Shown piece after piece: positions 42,797 to 52,079 of a stretch of DNA of 64,000 bases (positions are counted from its first letter, which is position 1; every line of letters begins with the position of its first letter). The notes under the pieces were generated by a model. It made no database searches, was not told the origin of the DNA, and saw nothing but the letters and a program-made list of their open reading frames with translations. The DNA is from Oscillatoriophycideae cyanobacterium NC_groundwater_1537_Pr4_S-0.65um_50_18. Lineage in GTDB: Bacteria > Cyanobacteriota > Cyanobacteriia > Elainellales > Elainellaceae. A program made the position numbers and the translations under genes. Location of the stretch: assembly GCA_016208305.1 (NCBI GenBank), contig JACQYI010000006.1:806001-870000 (forward strand), in the 5' to 3' direction.

Positions 42797-44077
42797 TTGA
42801 TAGCACTTCTCAAGGCTGACTTTTCCCAAGTTGATCACTTTCCGGCTCGTGAGTATCGGCTAGCGAATGGACTCACGCTCATTCACCAACAGGTTCCAGC
42901 TTCACCCGCCGTCATGGTTGATGTGTGGGTAAAAGCAGGGGCGATCGCTGAGCTTGAGGCCTGGTCGGGCATGGCGCACTTTTTAGAGCACATGATCTTT
43001 AAGGGAACCGGTCGGCTCCCCCCCGGAAAGTTTGATCAAATCATCGAAAATCGAGGCGGGCTGACCAATGCTGCCACGAGTCATGACTATGCCCATTACT
43101 ACATCAATACGGCAGCTTCTGACTTGTCGGATACTTTGCCTTGTCTGGCTGAGCTGTTGATTAATGCCGCCATTCCAGATGAAGAATTTGCGCTGGAGCG
43201 GGAGGTCGTCCTCGAAGAAATTCGTCAGTCGCAGGATGATCCAGATGGGCTAGGCTTTCAGGCTTTGATGGAAACGATCTATCAACGGCATCCTTATGGT
43301 CGTCCGGTGTTGGGTAGCCCTGAGGCTTTAATGGCACTATCGCCTCAAGAAATGCGCTGCTTTCATCGCGCTCACTATCAACCTGAGAACATGACGGTGG
43401 TTGTCGTTGGCGATGTGGCTTGGGAATCCGCTCTAGAGCTAGTCGATCAGTCCTTTAACTTCACCTTACCTGCCGTCTGTCCCAAGCCAGAAATTTTGGC
43501 AGAACCGCCGCTGACGCAAATTCGGCGGCAAGAGCTATGTTTACCCCGCCTAGAGCAAGCCCGTCTAATGATGGCTTGGACAGGGCCAGGGGTAGAAGAC
43601 ATACGAAGCGCTTACGGACTAGATCTGCTTTCGGTGCTGCTAGCGGGCGGAAGAACGGCACGACTGGTTCGAGAGCTACGAGAAGAGCGGCAATTGGTAC
43701 AAGATATTGGCGGTGGTTTTTCACTTCAGCGTCACTCTAGCCTGTTCACGCTGACGGCATGGTTGGAGCCACAGTATTTAGCGCAGGTAGAGGCCATTAT
43801 TGGCGATCGTCTCTCTGAGCTAGCGGCTGTCCCAGTCAGCGAAGTGGAGCTAAATCGCTACAAACGGCTGCTGTGCAACGACTACGCTTTCTCGACCGAG
43901 ACTGCTAGCCAGATTGCAGGACTGTATGGCTACTACAACACAATTGCCCAAGCCCATCTAGCAATTCGCTATCCTGAAGTGATTCAGTCTTTTCAGCCTG
44001 AAGAATTGCGGCAGCTTGCCAGCCAATATCTTTCGCCTCTGCGCTACGCAGCCACAGTGCTGATACCAGAGGGCTAA
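42797..44077 (+). CDS. M16 zinc peptidase, catalytic member of a pair
   Basis: A 426-residue processing peptidase-like protein. The inverted zinc motif is HFLEH at residues 61-65 (AHFLEHMIFKG), with the distal zinc ligand Glu region EREVVLEEIRQSQDD. YGRPVLGSPEAL and NMTVVVVGD are family blocks. The start is TTG at 42797, with GAGG upstream. The Arg/Tyr pair used for substrate in the C-terminal domain is not complete here (RQLVQDI instead of RGLAYEV), while the next gene has it. It probably forms a heterodimer with that protein, as in bacterial two-subunit M16 enzymes. Cytosolic or membrane-associated. Confidence 0.94.
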   Translation: MIALLKADFSQVDHFPAREYRLANGLTLIHQQVPASPAVMVDVWVKAGAIAELEAWSGMAHFLEHMIFKGTGRLPPGKFDQIIENRGGLTNAATSHDYAHYYINTAASDLSDTLPCLAELLINAAIPDEEFALEREVVLEEIRQSQDDPDGLGFQALMETIYQRHPYGRPVLGSPEALMALSPQEMRCFHRAHYQPENMTVVVVGDVAWESALELVDQSFNFTLPAVCPKPEILAEPPLTQIRRQELCLPRLEQARLMMAWTGPGVEDIRSAYGLDLLSVLLAGGRTARLVRELREERQLVQDIGGGFSLQRHSSLFTLTAWLEPQYLAQVEAIIGDRLSELAAVPVSEVELNRYKRLLCNDYAFSTETASQIAGLYGYYNTIAQAHLAIRYPEVIQSFQPEELRQLASQYLSPLRYAATVLIPEG

Positions 44078-44118
44078 CACGTCAGTTTGTTTCAAGCCAT
44101 CCATCCCCTCATTAACTC

Positions 44119-45432
44119 ATGCCTGTAAAGCATAGCGTCGCTCACTTGCTGCAAAATCGCACCGTTCATCGCGCTGTTTTAGAAAACGGAATTGTTGTGC
44201 TGGCTGTAGAAAACCCAGCCGCCGATATCGTGGCAGGTCGTATCTTTATTCAGGCAGGCAGTCGCTATGAGTCGCCAGAGCAGGCTGGGCTGTCTCACCT
44301 GATGGCCTCTGTGATTACCAAGGGCACCGATCGCCTCTCTTCCCAAGAAATAGCCGAGCAGGTAGAGTCGGTCGGGGCAAGTCTGGGAGCCGATGCAGCT
44401 TCGGATTACTGCCTCATGAGCCTGAAGACCGTCTCTGCCGACTTTGCCGAGATGCTAGAACTCATGGCAGAAGTCATGCGATCGCCCGCTTTTCCTGAAG
44501 CCGAAGTAGAGCTAGAGCGTCGCTTGACCCTGCAAGGCATTCGTTCTATGCAGGAACAGCCGTTTGCAGTTGCTAACAGCCAACTCCGCCAAACTCTATA
44601 TCAAAACCATCCCTATGCATTGCCCAGTCTAGGTACCGAAGAAACTGCGGCTAAGTTGACCCAAGCCGACTTACAGCGTTACCACCAAACCTACTTCCGT
44701 CCCGACAATCTGGTCTTTAGCATTGTTGGACGCATCGCCTCTGAGGAAGCCATTGCCCTCGTCGATCGCTTTTTTGGCGACTGGCAACCGCCACAGCAGG
44801 AAAACGGTCAGCCAGTGCCGCTGTCGATCCCCCATACTCCTACCTTAGCCTCTCACCCAGAGCGGGTCGTCACCGTGCAAGACACCCAACAGGCGATCGT
44901 CATGTTGGGCTACCTGGCCGTGGCGGTAGACAGTCCCGACCACATGGCGCTGAAGCTGTTGAATACTTACCTGGGTAATGGTTTATCCAGTCGGCTGTTT
45001 GTCGAGCTGCGCGAAAAGCGCGGCTTGGCCTATGAGGTGTCGGCTTTCTATCCGACTCGGGCAGATGTATCGCACTTTGTGGCCTACATGGGCACGGCTC
45101 CTGATAATGCGGCGATCGCGCTGGATGGACTGCGCCACGAGGTCGATCGGCTTCGCACAACCCCGCTGACTGCGGAGGAACTGCAATCTGCCAAAAATAA
45201 GCTGCTGGGGCAATATGCCTTAGGCAAACAAACCAATGCCCAAATAGCTCAAATCTTTGGCTGGTACGAAACGTTAGGTCTGGGCATTGCCTTCGATGAA
45301 CAGTTTCAGCAGCAGGTTGCCGATGTCACGGTAGAAACCGCCCAAGCCGTAGCAGAACGGTATTTCGTTGAGCCATATGTGTCGTTGGTTGGCTCCGAAA
45401 AAGCAGTAGAGCTGGCGGCAGCTGCAATCTAA
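44119..45432 (+). CDS. M16 peptidase family protein, non-catalytic partner
   Basis: A 437-residue M16 homologue whose zinc site is lost: where the partner has HFLEH this protein has HLMAS (residues 60-64), so the second His and the Glu are missing. The Arg/Tyr pair region is intact (LREKRGLAYEVSAFYPTRADVSH), which in M16 enzymes helps hold the substrate. A catalytic plus a non-catalytic subunit from adjacent genes is known in bacterial M16B peptidases. The gene is 41 bp downstream of the catalytic gene, consistent with an operon and a heterodimer. Confidence 0.93.
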   Translation: MPVKHSVAHLLQNRTVHRAVLENGIVVLAVENPAADIVAGRIFIQAGSRYESPEQAGLSHLMASVITKGTDRLSSQEIAEQVESVGASLGADAASDYCLMSLKTVSADFAEMLELMAEVMRSPAFPEAEVELERRLTLQGIRSMQEQPFAVANSQLRQTLYQNHPYALPSLGTEETAAKLTQADLQRYHQTYFRPDNLVFSIVGRIASEEAIALVDRFFGDWQPPQQENGQPVPLSIPHTPTLASHPERVVTVQDTQQAIVMLGYLAVAVDSPDHMALKLLNTYLGNGLSSRLFVELREKRGLAYEVSAFYPTRADVSHFVAYMGTAPDNAAIALDGLRHEVDRLRTTPLTAEELQSAKNKLLGQYALGKQTNAQIAQIFGWYETLGLGIAFDEQFQQQVADVTVETAQAVAERYFVEPYVSLVGSEKAVELAAAAI

Positions 45433-45522
45433 GCGGTTTAAACCAGTGAGCTTTTCAAGTTTTTGGCGCTCTGCGTACCCAAAATCCTGAAAAGCTCAAT
45501 ATGAATCTAATAGGTTAGGACA

Positions 45523-45569
45523 GGTTATGTTTTGAAAGCCGCGCGTAGCGCGGCTTTCAAAACATAACC
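45523..45569. repeat. Perfect 22-bp-arm hairpin with GTA loop
   Basis: The arms 45523-45544 and 45548-45569 are exact reverse complements around the loop GTA. Core GAAAGCCGCGC-gta-GCGCGGCTTTC. It lies between the M16 pair and ugd, which converge. It has the same CCGCGC-nnn-GCGCGG core as the hairpins at 1848 and 63045 with different outer arms. Confidence 0.9.
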
Positions 45570-45610
45570 CATTTGGATCTAAGCGCGTAGCGCTATGTCA
45601 AAGCCTGCGG

Positions 45611-46948
45611 TTAGGACTTCAAGCCGATCCCTTCGTAGTTCGCCACGCTAGTTTTATCTAGCATCCGGCGACCGTCAATCACCAGCGGCGGGTTTTCCAG
45701 TCCAGCAATCAGCGCCGGAATTTCCTGGAAATGCTGCCAGCGGGTCATGACCAGAATGGCAGAGACTCCTGCGATCGCTTCCTTCAGGTCATCTCGGAAA
45801 TCTACAGCTGTGCCAAACACCTTCTCGGCTTCGTGACGGGCGATCGGATCATAGGAGGTGACGATCGCCTTTTCATCCAGCAGAGTTTGAGTAACGGGCA
45901 GCGCCGGAGATTCGCGGATGTCGTCGGTTCCGGGCTTAAAGGCCATGCCTAAGACAGCCACTTTCGCACCCTCCAGAGTCGGGATATGCTTTTTCAGCAT
46001 TTCGATCATCTTTTCAGGCTGGTTGGCGTTGACTTCAATCACCGATTCCAGCAGGTTCATCGGGCTACCCGCCTTGTTGCCGTAAGCGATCAGCGCCTTC
46101 ACGTCTTTAGGGAAGCAGCTGCCACCAAAGCCACAGCCTGCCGCCAGATAGGTAATGAAGGAGGGAAAAATCCGCTCGCCTGTTTCCAAAATCGGCGTAA
46201 ACCGCTTGTCTAGATGCACGCCATGCATCGCTTCTGTCACATCTACGCCCACCGTGGCGCAGAGGTTGCCGATTTCGTTGGAAAAAGAAATCAAGGTTGC
46301 CAGCAGCGAATTGGCCGTGTATTTGATCATCTCGGCAGTCTTGGTGTTGGTGCGGATTTTGTCCACCCCTTCAAACACCGCATAGAGTTCCGCTAGCGCA
46401 TCTTGACTGCGGGTATCAATGCCGCCCAAGACGATGCGATCGGGGTACATAAAGTCAGGAATCGCCTCGCCTTCCTTCAGGAATTCGGGGTTCATGCCCA
46501 CACCAAAATCTGCGCCCGCCTTTTTGCCGGAGGCTTGCTCCAGAATCGGCAGCACCACTTCATCGGAAGTACCGGGAACGACGGTGCTCTTGACGATGAC
46601 AACGTGATACCCGTCTTTGTCCTTTAGCACAGTGCCGATTTGCTCAGCCACTAGCTTGATGTACTTGAGATCGATCTCGTTGCCATCAAACGGCGTACCC
46701 ACTGCAATCAGCGAAATATCGGTGTCCATCACGGCCTGACGCAAATCGGTGGTTGCCACCAAATTCGTGCCAATGTTCTTCTGCAACAGCTCTTCTAGTC
46801 CAGCTTCATAGATCGGCGGAATGCCCTTGTTGATTTGATCGACCTTCGCGCGATCGACATCCACACAAATCACCTGATGTCCTTTTTCCGACAGGCAAAC
46901 GCCCGACACCAAACCCACATAGCCCGTTCCAACAACTGATACCTTCAT
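45611..46948 (-). CDS. ugd: UDP-glucose 6-dehydrogenase
   Basis: Oxidises UDP-glucose to UDP-glucuronate with two NAD+, a step to acidic and pentose sugars of polysaccharides. The 445-residue protein begins with the Rossmann motif VVGTGYVGLVSGVCLSEKGH. The catalytic Cys is in AGCGFGGSCFPKDVKAL, and VKSTVVPGTSD and NPEFLKEGEAIPDFMYPDRIV are substrate-binding blocks. The C-terminal MAFKPGTDDIRESPALPV is typical. It is the last gene of the minus-strand sugar cluster, 3 bp after the epimerase gene, so the two are likely co-translated. Confidence 0.96.
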   Translation of the reverse strand: MKVSVVGTGYVGLVSGVCLSEKGHQVICVDVDRAKVDQINKGIPPIYEAGLEELLQKNIGTNLVATTDLRQAVMDTDISLIAVGTPFDGNEIDLKYIKLVAEQIGTVLKDKDGYHVVIVKSTVVPGTSDEVVLPILEQASGKKAGADFGVGMNPEFLKEGEAIPDFMYPDRIVLGGIDTRSQDALAELYAVFEGVDKIRTNTKTAEMIKYTANSLLATLISFSNEIGNLCATVGVDVTEAMHGVHLDKRFTPILETGERIFPSFITYLAAGCGFGGSCFPKDVKALIAYGNKAGSPMNLLESVIEVNANQPEKMIEMLKKHIPTLEGAKVAVLGMAFKPGTDDIRESPALPVTQTLLDEKAIVTSYDPIARHEAEKVFGTAVDFRDDLKEAIAGVSAILVMTRWQHFQEIPALIAGLENPPLVIDGRRMLDKTSVANYEGIGLKS

Positions 46949-46951
46949 GGT

Positions 46952-48061
46952 TTATGCATCCTCCGCAACTTGATTGTCTTGATACCAGATCAGCGATCGC
47001 CGTAGACCTTCATCCGGCACAATGCAGGGGTCGTAGCCTAGCTCAGTCCGTGCTTTGGTGATGATGGGACAGCGGCGATTAGGGTTGTCTACCAAATAAG
47101 CTTTGTCATCGCTTTCTTGACGAATCACCTTTCCGGTGTAACCAAACAGCTCGGTAGCCAGTTCTACCACTTTGTCAGCCAGCGTCGCCATTGAAATTTC
47201 TGGGGTTTCAATGCCGATGTTGTAGGCTTCGCCTGCACGACCCACCACCAAGATCTTGTAATAGCCGACGATCGCGTCTGCAATGTAGCAGAAGGTGCGA
47301 GTGGGCGATCCATCCGACAGCATGACGATATCGCGTCCAGAGAGGACATCCCGCGCAAAATCGGGCAAGACGCGCTTGTCGGTAATCTTTAGACCTGGCC
47401 CATAGTTGTTGAAGGGGCGGGCGATTTTAATGGGCAAGTCGTACTGTTCGGCAAAGTTGACGCAGAGGGTTTCGCCATAGCGCTTCGATTCGTCATAGCA
47501 AGCCCGAGGGCCAGTGCAAGAGACATTACCGCGATAGGTTTCGGGGGTAGGAATGCTCTCAGGAGTCGGATCGCCGTAGATCTCGCTCGTAGAGTAGAAC
47601 AGGAAGCCTTCTACGGGTTTGCCTGCATCTTTATGCTGCTTACAGTACTCCAAGAGCGTCCGCAGTCCGTTGACGTTGGCATCCATTGTCTCGATCGGAT
47701 ATTTGCGGTAGTAGGTGGGAGAAGCGATCGACGCCGCATGGATGATGAACTGGAAGTCAGGGATATCTGCGGGCAGGGGATGGGTGATATCGTGCTTCTT
47801 GAGAATCAGATTCGGATCGCTCTCCAGATCGGTCAGCCACTCAGGAATACCCCGAATGTAGTTGTCGTAGACGGTGAGGGCGATCGGCTCTAGCCCTGAA
47901 ATAGTGTTCCAGTACAGCACCGACTGCACCAGGTAGTAGCCGAGAAATCCAGCTCCACCGATGATCAGCAGGCTCTTGCCTGACATCTGGGTAAATTCGG
48001 CTTGCAGATTGCCGCAGATGTATTGCAAATCGGCATCAATTACGTCTTTCGCGGTTTTCAT
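46952..48061 (-). CDS. NAD-dependent epimerase/dehydratase, UDP-glucuronate decarboxylase-like
   Basis: An extended short-chain dehydrogenase acting on a nucleotide sugar, 369 residues. I chose the ATG at 48061 because AAGGAG precedes it closely; a longer frame would add 26 unlike residues. The Rossmann motif is IIGGAGFLGYYLVQSVL near residue 33, the active-site Ser/Thr region is YSTSEIYGDP, and the catalytic Tyr-Lys is CYDESKRYGETL. PFNNYGPGL and the C-terminal NPNRRCPIITKARTELGYDP are typical of the group that includes UDP-glucuronate decarboxylase. Its position directly before ugd suggests it uses UDP-glucuronate, but a dehydratase role with the CDP-glucose from RfbF is also possible. Confidence 0.85.
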   Translation of the reverse strand: MKTAKDVIDADLQYICGNLQAEFTQMSGKSLLIIGGAGFLGYYLVQSVLYWNTISGLEPIALTVYDNYIRGIPEWLTDLESDPNLILKKHDITHPLPADIPDFQFIIHAASIASPTYYRKYPIETMDANVNGLRTLLEYCKQHKDAGKPVEGFLFYSTSEIYGDPTPESIPTPETYRGNVSCTGPRACYDESKRYGETLCVNFAEQYDLPIKIARPFNNYGPGLKITDKRVLPDFARDVLSGRDIVMLSDGSPTRTFCYIADAIVGYYKILVVGRAGEAYNIGIETPEISMATLADKVVELATELFGYTGKVIRQESDDKAYLVDNPNRRCPIITKARTELGYDPCIVPDEGLRRSLIWYQDNQVAEDA

Positions 48062-48234
48062 GAATCTCCTTACTTTGAATAATTTGCTCGAAAGTATGGG
48101 TAAGCAGGGGCAGCAGAAACTCAGGTGGGCAATGCTCACCGCTTTTCTCTCTTTATTTAGCCCAAGTTAGCCTCGAAATCCTCTAGTCGTTAGTCGGGCA
48201 AGGGTAGATGAGTGCATAGGTAAATGAAAAAACA

Positions 48235-48274
48235 TATCCACCTATCCACCCAATCATCTATCCACCCATCCACC
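48235..48274. repeat. Short TATCCACC tandem repeat, four units
   Basis: TATCCACC is at 48235-48242 and 48243-48250, then again at 48259-48266, and CATCCACC at 48267-48274. The block lies between the SAF-domain gene and the upstream region of the epimerase gene. Confidence 0.7.
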
Positions 48275-48292
48275 CTAAAACAATGAACCGAC

Positions 48293-49600
48293 TCAAACGG
48301 TTACGGGAACTTTGACCGGGAAATAGGCATCCTGCTCGGCACGAAGCTTGTGTGCCCAAGTTCCGGTCGGCAGCTCCACATCGTCGTAGGTTAGCACCTG
48401 ATCTTTAGCCACATCGCGCTTCAGGCGGCAGCCCTCTGCAAGACCCATCGGCAACAGGTTTTCAGCCCGAACCGTTTCATAGTTTTCGCACTGCCCATAG
48501 GTCATGTACCAGCCCAAACCATCCAGGGTTTCTCCCGCCTTTAGGTCAATTTTGGCGATCGTTACCACATCCACCACAGGCGCACCCAAAGGCGCAATCA
48601 CGACATCGTTGAACAGCACCACCCGCGCTACCGATAGCGGCACCTCAAAAATCGTCAGGTGATAGGGCACATAGAAGCTATAGAGCTGTCCTTCACCCAG
48701 CTTGCCGTAGTTGAGGTAATGCTTTTGGTGGTCGTCTTGCGCTTCCGCAAAGACATACACGCCAGGGCTGGGCTTTGCTCCGACCACGTATTCCACAATG
48801 CCGCCCAGTGACCGCATTTGCTCAATGTCATACATGCCCGTCATCTCATCGACGTGACCTTTGTACTCAATGCCGATCATGCCGCGCTGGGCAACTTTCA
48901 TGCCTGTGGCGTTACCGACGATCGCCTGCTCAAAGGAAATCTTGGTGCCATCTGCAAAGCTCGTCACCATATGCGGCGTTTGCCCCCACTGCTTGGCAAA
49001 GCTAGCTTGCGTTGTCGGGTTGCGGTAGCGGTCTTGCAAACCTTTGATATTGCCGCAGAGTAAGGGTTTCAGCCCAATACTCTTGACAAAACGATAGAGG
49101 TTCATTTCTACGCCGGGCTGATCGCCATCACATCCGGTCAGGATGACCCCAGCGCGATCGGCATAGACTTTCAGGATAGGCCCCACCGTTCCGTCTAGCT
49201 CCGCATTCATCAGCACCATGTGCTTCTTATGCTCGATCGCCATCATCGTCACCATCGCGCCATACTCGACGTGACCTGTAGCTTCGACTAAGCCTTCGAT
49301 GCTCTCGCACTGGCACAACACTGCCGGATCATCTGTGATGGCGTACTGATTTTGAGCGATCGCATCTTCTAGTTCGCCAGCCGTTTTGACGACGCGCACT
49401 TCAGTTACCCCAGCCTGAGCATAGGTTTCCCGTGCGGCTTCCAGGGTGCGATTGCAAACTGCGGTCAGCCGCATCCCTGGCATATAGTTGACGACCTGAT
49501 TCACAAGCCCTTTGCTCATGAAGCCAGCCCCAAACACTCCGATTTGCACAGGCTTACCTGCTTCGGCTCGGGCTTTGAGAGCGGTATCGACGATGATCAT
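48293..49600 (-). CDS. NAD(P)-dependent oxidoreductase with SAF domain
   Basis: A 435-residue protein with an N-terminal Rossmann fold (VQIGVFGAGFMSKGLVNQV, residues 19-37) of the homoserine-dehydrogenase-like/GFO type, and a C-terminal SAF domain (from about residue 350, DLKAGETLDGLGWYMTYGQ to TYDDVELPTGTW). The middle holds GLVEATGHVEYGA, HMVLMNAELDGTVGP and GCDGDQPGVEMNLYRFVKS. Proteins of this type occur next to rfbF/rfbC genes in polysaccharide loci, where they probably reduce or rearrange a keto-sugar, though the reaction is not established to my knowledge. It lies between rfbC and the epimerase gene. Confidence 0.83.
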   Translation of the reverse strand: MIIVDTALKARAEAGKPVQIGVFGAGFMSKGLVNQVVNYMPGMRLTAVCNRTLEAARETYAQAGVTEVRVVKTAGELEDAIAQNQYAITDDPAVLCQCESIEGLVEATGHVEYGAMVTMMAIEHKKHMVLMNAELDGTVGPILKVYADRAGVILTGCDGDQPGVEMNLYRFVKSIGLKPLLCGNIKGLQDRYRNPTTQASFAKQWGQTPHMVTSFADGTKISFEQAIVGNATGMKVAQRGMIGIEYKGHVDEMTGMYDIEQMRSLGGIVEYVVGAKPSPGVYVFAEAQDDHQKHYLNYGKLGEGQLYSFYVPYHLTIFEVPLSVARVVLFNDVVIAPLGAPVVDVVTIAKIDLKAGETLDGLGWYMTYGQCENYETVRAENLLPMGLAEGCRLKRDVAKDQVLTYDDVELPTGTWAHKLRAEQDAYFPVKVPVTV

Positions 49601-49660
49601 GCTTAAACTCCTGCTTTAACTGCGGGCATGAAAAAATTAAAGGCGAAAATTTAGACCCGA

Positions 49661-50203
49661 TTAAACGAGCGCGATCGCTTCAAAGGGCGACCAGCTCAAG
49701 TCTTTCTCTGAGATTTCCGTCACGGGTAGCGGCCAAGCAATCCCAAAGGCCGGATCGTCATAGCGGAAACCGCGCTCGCATCCTGGCGTATAGAACTCGC
49801 CCACCTGATAAATGACCTCGGCTCCATCGGTCAGAGCTTGATAGCCATGACCAAATAGCTCTGGAATATAGAGCGATCGACGGTTCTCAGCCGATAGCTC
49901 TACGCCAATATGCTGTTGGTAGGTGGGTGAATCTGGGCGCAAATCAACAATCACGTCATAAATTGCGCCTTTGATGCAGCGAATAAACTTGGTTTCGCAA
50001 GCCGGAGGCACCTGATAATGCATTCCCCGTAGCGTCCCCGCCTTGTAGTTAAAGGACAGATTAGACTGAGCCACCATAGGCTTGAGTCCATGTGCCTCGA
50101 ACTCCTGAGCGCAAAAGGCTCTGGCAAAGCCACCTCGATTGTCGCCTCGCACCTCCACATCCACAATGAAGGCACCTTTCAGCTTTGTTTCTGTAAATTG
50201 CAT
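49661..50203 (-). CDS. rfbC: dTDP-4-dehydrorhamnose 3,5-epimerase-family protein
   Basis: A cupin-fold nucleotide-sugar epimerase of 180 residues. The start LKGAFIVDVEVRGDNRGGFARAF, NLSFNYKAGTLRGMHYQVPP with the catalytic His in GMHYQ, IYDVIVDLRPDSPTYQQHIGVEL, and the tail GYDDPAFGIAWPLPVTEISEKD are characteristic. The normal substrate in rhamnose synthesis is dTDP-4-keto-6-deoxyglucose, but with rfbF and no rfbA/B/D here the substrate may be a CDP-linked keto-sugar. It lies 92 bp after rfbF. Confidence 0.92.
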   Translation of the reverse strand: MQFTETKLKGAFIVDVEVRGDNRGGFARAFCAQEFEAHGLKPMVAQSNLSFNYKAGTLRGMHYQVPPACETKFIRCIKGAIYDVIVDLRPDSPTYQQHIGVELSAENRRSLYIPELFGHGYQALTDGAEVIYQVGEFYTPGCERGFRYDDPAFGIAWPLPVTEISEKDLSWSPFEAIALV

Positions 50204-50295
50204 GAACTTGCTCCAGAAGGCAAATATCTAACCCAATAAACGCGATGTCTGCAAACCCAGCATTTGTGTACGCAAGGTTTTGCATCTGTCAGCGC

Positions 50296-51069
50296 TTACC
50301 AAACTTTCCAGGGTGCTTTATCGTTCTTCCATAACCCTTCCAGGTAGTTCTTATCGCGCAAAGTGTCCATTGGCTGCCAGAAGCCTTCATGCTTAAAAGC
50401 TGCAAGTTGACCATCATGAGCGATTTTTTGGAGCGGTTCCTGCTCCCACATTACGGAATCATCGGTAATGTAGTCGATTGCTTCTGGCTCTAACACAAAG
50501 TAACCCCCGTTAATCCAGGCTCCATCACCCTCAGGCTTTTCGTGGAATGAATCAATTTTGGTTTGCCCTTGTCCTAGGGAGATTGCGCCAAAACGTCCGG
50601 GAGGCTGCACGGCAGTCAACGTTGCCAGCGTACCTTGAGATTTATGAAATTCAATAAGTTTTGAAACATTGACGCTGCTGACTCCGTCTCCATAGGTGAA
50701 GCAGAAGGTGTCGCTGCCGATATGCTCTTTCACACGCTTCAGTCGTCCACCTGTCATTGTATTTTCGCCTGTATCTACCAGCGTTACCCGCCAAGGTTCA
50801 GCGTTTCCAGCGTGAATATTCATCTGATTAAAACGCATGTCAAAGGTAACATCTGACATGCGCAAAAAGTAGTTTGCAAAGAATTCTTTGATAACGTAAC
50901 CTTTGTAGCCACAACAGATAATAAAATCATTTACACCGTGGGCTGAGTAGGTTTTCATAATGTGCCAGAGAATCGGCTGTCCGCCAATCTCTACCATGGG
51001 CTTAGGCTTGATTGTCGTTTCTTCGCTCAGACGTGTTCCTAGTCCACCAGCCAGTATTACTGCTTTCAT
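50296..51069 (-). CDS. rfbF: Glucose-1-phosphate cytidylyltransferase
   Basis: Makes CDP-glucose from glucose-1-phosphate and CTP, the first step to CDP-linked deoxysugars. The 257-residue protein begins [22 protein letters not shown], the pyrophosphorylase loop, followed by [18 protein letters not shown] and [39 protein letters not shown] holds the metal-binding Asp, and [14 protein letters not shown] and [20 protein letters not shown] close it, typical of RfbF. It is the first gene of the minus-strand sugar cluster (rfbF, rfbC, SAF protein, epimerase, ugd); upstream lies a 1-kb gap. Confidence 0.95.
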   Translation of the reverse strand: MKAVILAGGLGTRLSEETTIKPKPMVEIGGQPILWHIMKTYSAHGVNDFIICCGYKGYVIKEFFANYFLRMSDVTFDMRFNQMNIHAGNAEPWRVTLVDTGENTMTGGRLKRVKEHIGSDTFCFTYGDGVSSVNVSKLIEFHKSQGTLATLTAVQPPGRFGAISLGQGQTKIDSFHEKPEGDGAWINGGYFVLEPEAIDYITDDSVMWEQEPLQKIAHDGQLAAFKHEGFWQPMDTLRDKNYLEGLWKNDKAPWKVW

Positions 51070-52079
51070 GCACCAACCTCTACCCTTACAAAAAAACTAC
51101 TTTTTGCCAATGAAACTGGACTTGCTCTACTAAATTATGGGAAGCCACCCTCAGAACTCCCTGAAAACTTTACCAAAACAACTTGAAAACTCAAGGCTTT
51201 GAAAACTCAAGGTTAAAGCTTTCAAGTTGCATTCCGATCGCGGCTTTAGAAAGCTAACAACTTCGACCCATCACCTTTAGGAAAGCCTAATATCATGGGT
51301 ATCAAGTTTTCAAATCAAGAGCTTTACGCTCTTAATGTTGTCTAAACTCTTGCGAAATTAGCCATTAGATCTCAAGCGAATCAGCTGATAAAGATGTAAG
51401 TTTTCTGGCTCAATTCCAACACCATCCGGCAATAAACTAACCGTTGGGCAAAGATGAAGAATCAAGCGGGCATTTTCACCAAAGGCTTTGATATTGAGGC
51501 GATCGCTCACTACAAAATTAAAGAGTGATTCACCCACACAACGCCTTTGCTTTTTCCCCGAACCCAGCGCAAACTATTTCTTGACCTACAGAGAGACTAA
51601 CAAGAAGTCCGTAAGTAAGCTGTAAAGGCAAAGTGAATAAACGGATTTGCTCTGTAAAAGCTGCGTGAAAAATTAATAAGCCTATAGGGCATATACGGGA
51701 TTAAGCACCGTATAAAAAAATGCTGAGAGCAGGTATTTTAACTGACTATTTTCAGGCTGACTCGCTCCTAACCCAAAGCTTTATCGTCAAGTTTGGCTGG
51801 CATATTTTTTCAAGATACGCAAAAACACGGATGTAGATTTCTCTTACAATCCGCGTAATTAGATATATTTCTAATAGACTTTATCCTTTAATGAGGATGG
51901 CAGAAGACAAAGCCTCTGCCGAGCTAGCCCAAAATCTAATTGGCTCAAAATCTAACCTGTCATAAAGACTGATTAGAACAAGGTAAGCAAGATGGTTCCG
52001 CCATCTGCCAGGTTAGCTCAGGATATATAGCCTAACGTCAGGCTCTGCCTAATCTGCCGCTCCAGGAGATTTTATCGCG
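51070..52079. other. 1-kb stretch without a clear gene
   Basis: This gap separates rfbF (minus) from the receiver gene (plus). Near rfbF it contains two direct copies of GAAAACTCAAGG (51185-51196, 51201-51212) with a nearby CTTTCAAG inverse. A possible coding remnant is at 51358-51537. At 51899-51920 GGCAGA pairs with TCTGCC, and CAAAATCTAA occurs twice (51930 and 51947 regions). AT-rich stretches at about 51660-51720 and 51830-51900 could hold promoters for the receiver gene, but no clean pair of boxes stands out. Confidence 0.6.
51358..51537 (-). pseudogene. Possible gene remnant or small ORF (59 codons)
   Basis: A frame open from GTG 51537 to TAA 51358 reads VGESLFNFVVSDRLNIKAFG, then ENARLILHLCPTVSLLPDG and IEPENLHLYQLIRLRSNG. 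The composition, regular hydrophobic pattern and the HIP1 octamer in the common SDR phase look like coding sequence. There is no ribosome site and no ATG; the frame stays open upstream for about ten codons to a stop. It may be the 3' relic of a gene lost next to the sugar cluster. I cannot assign a family. Confidence 0.3.
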
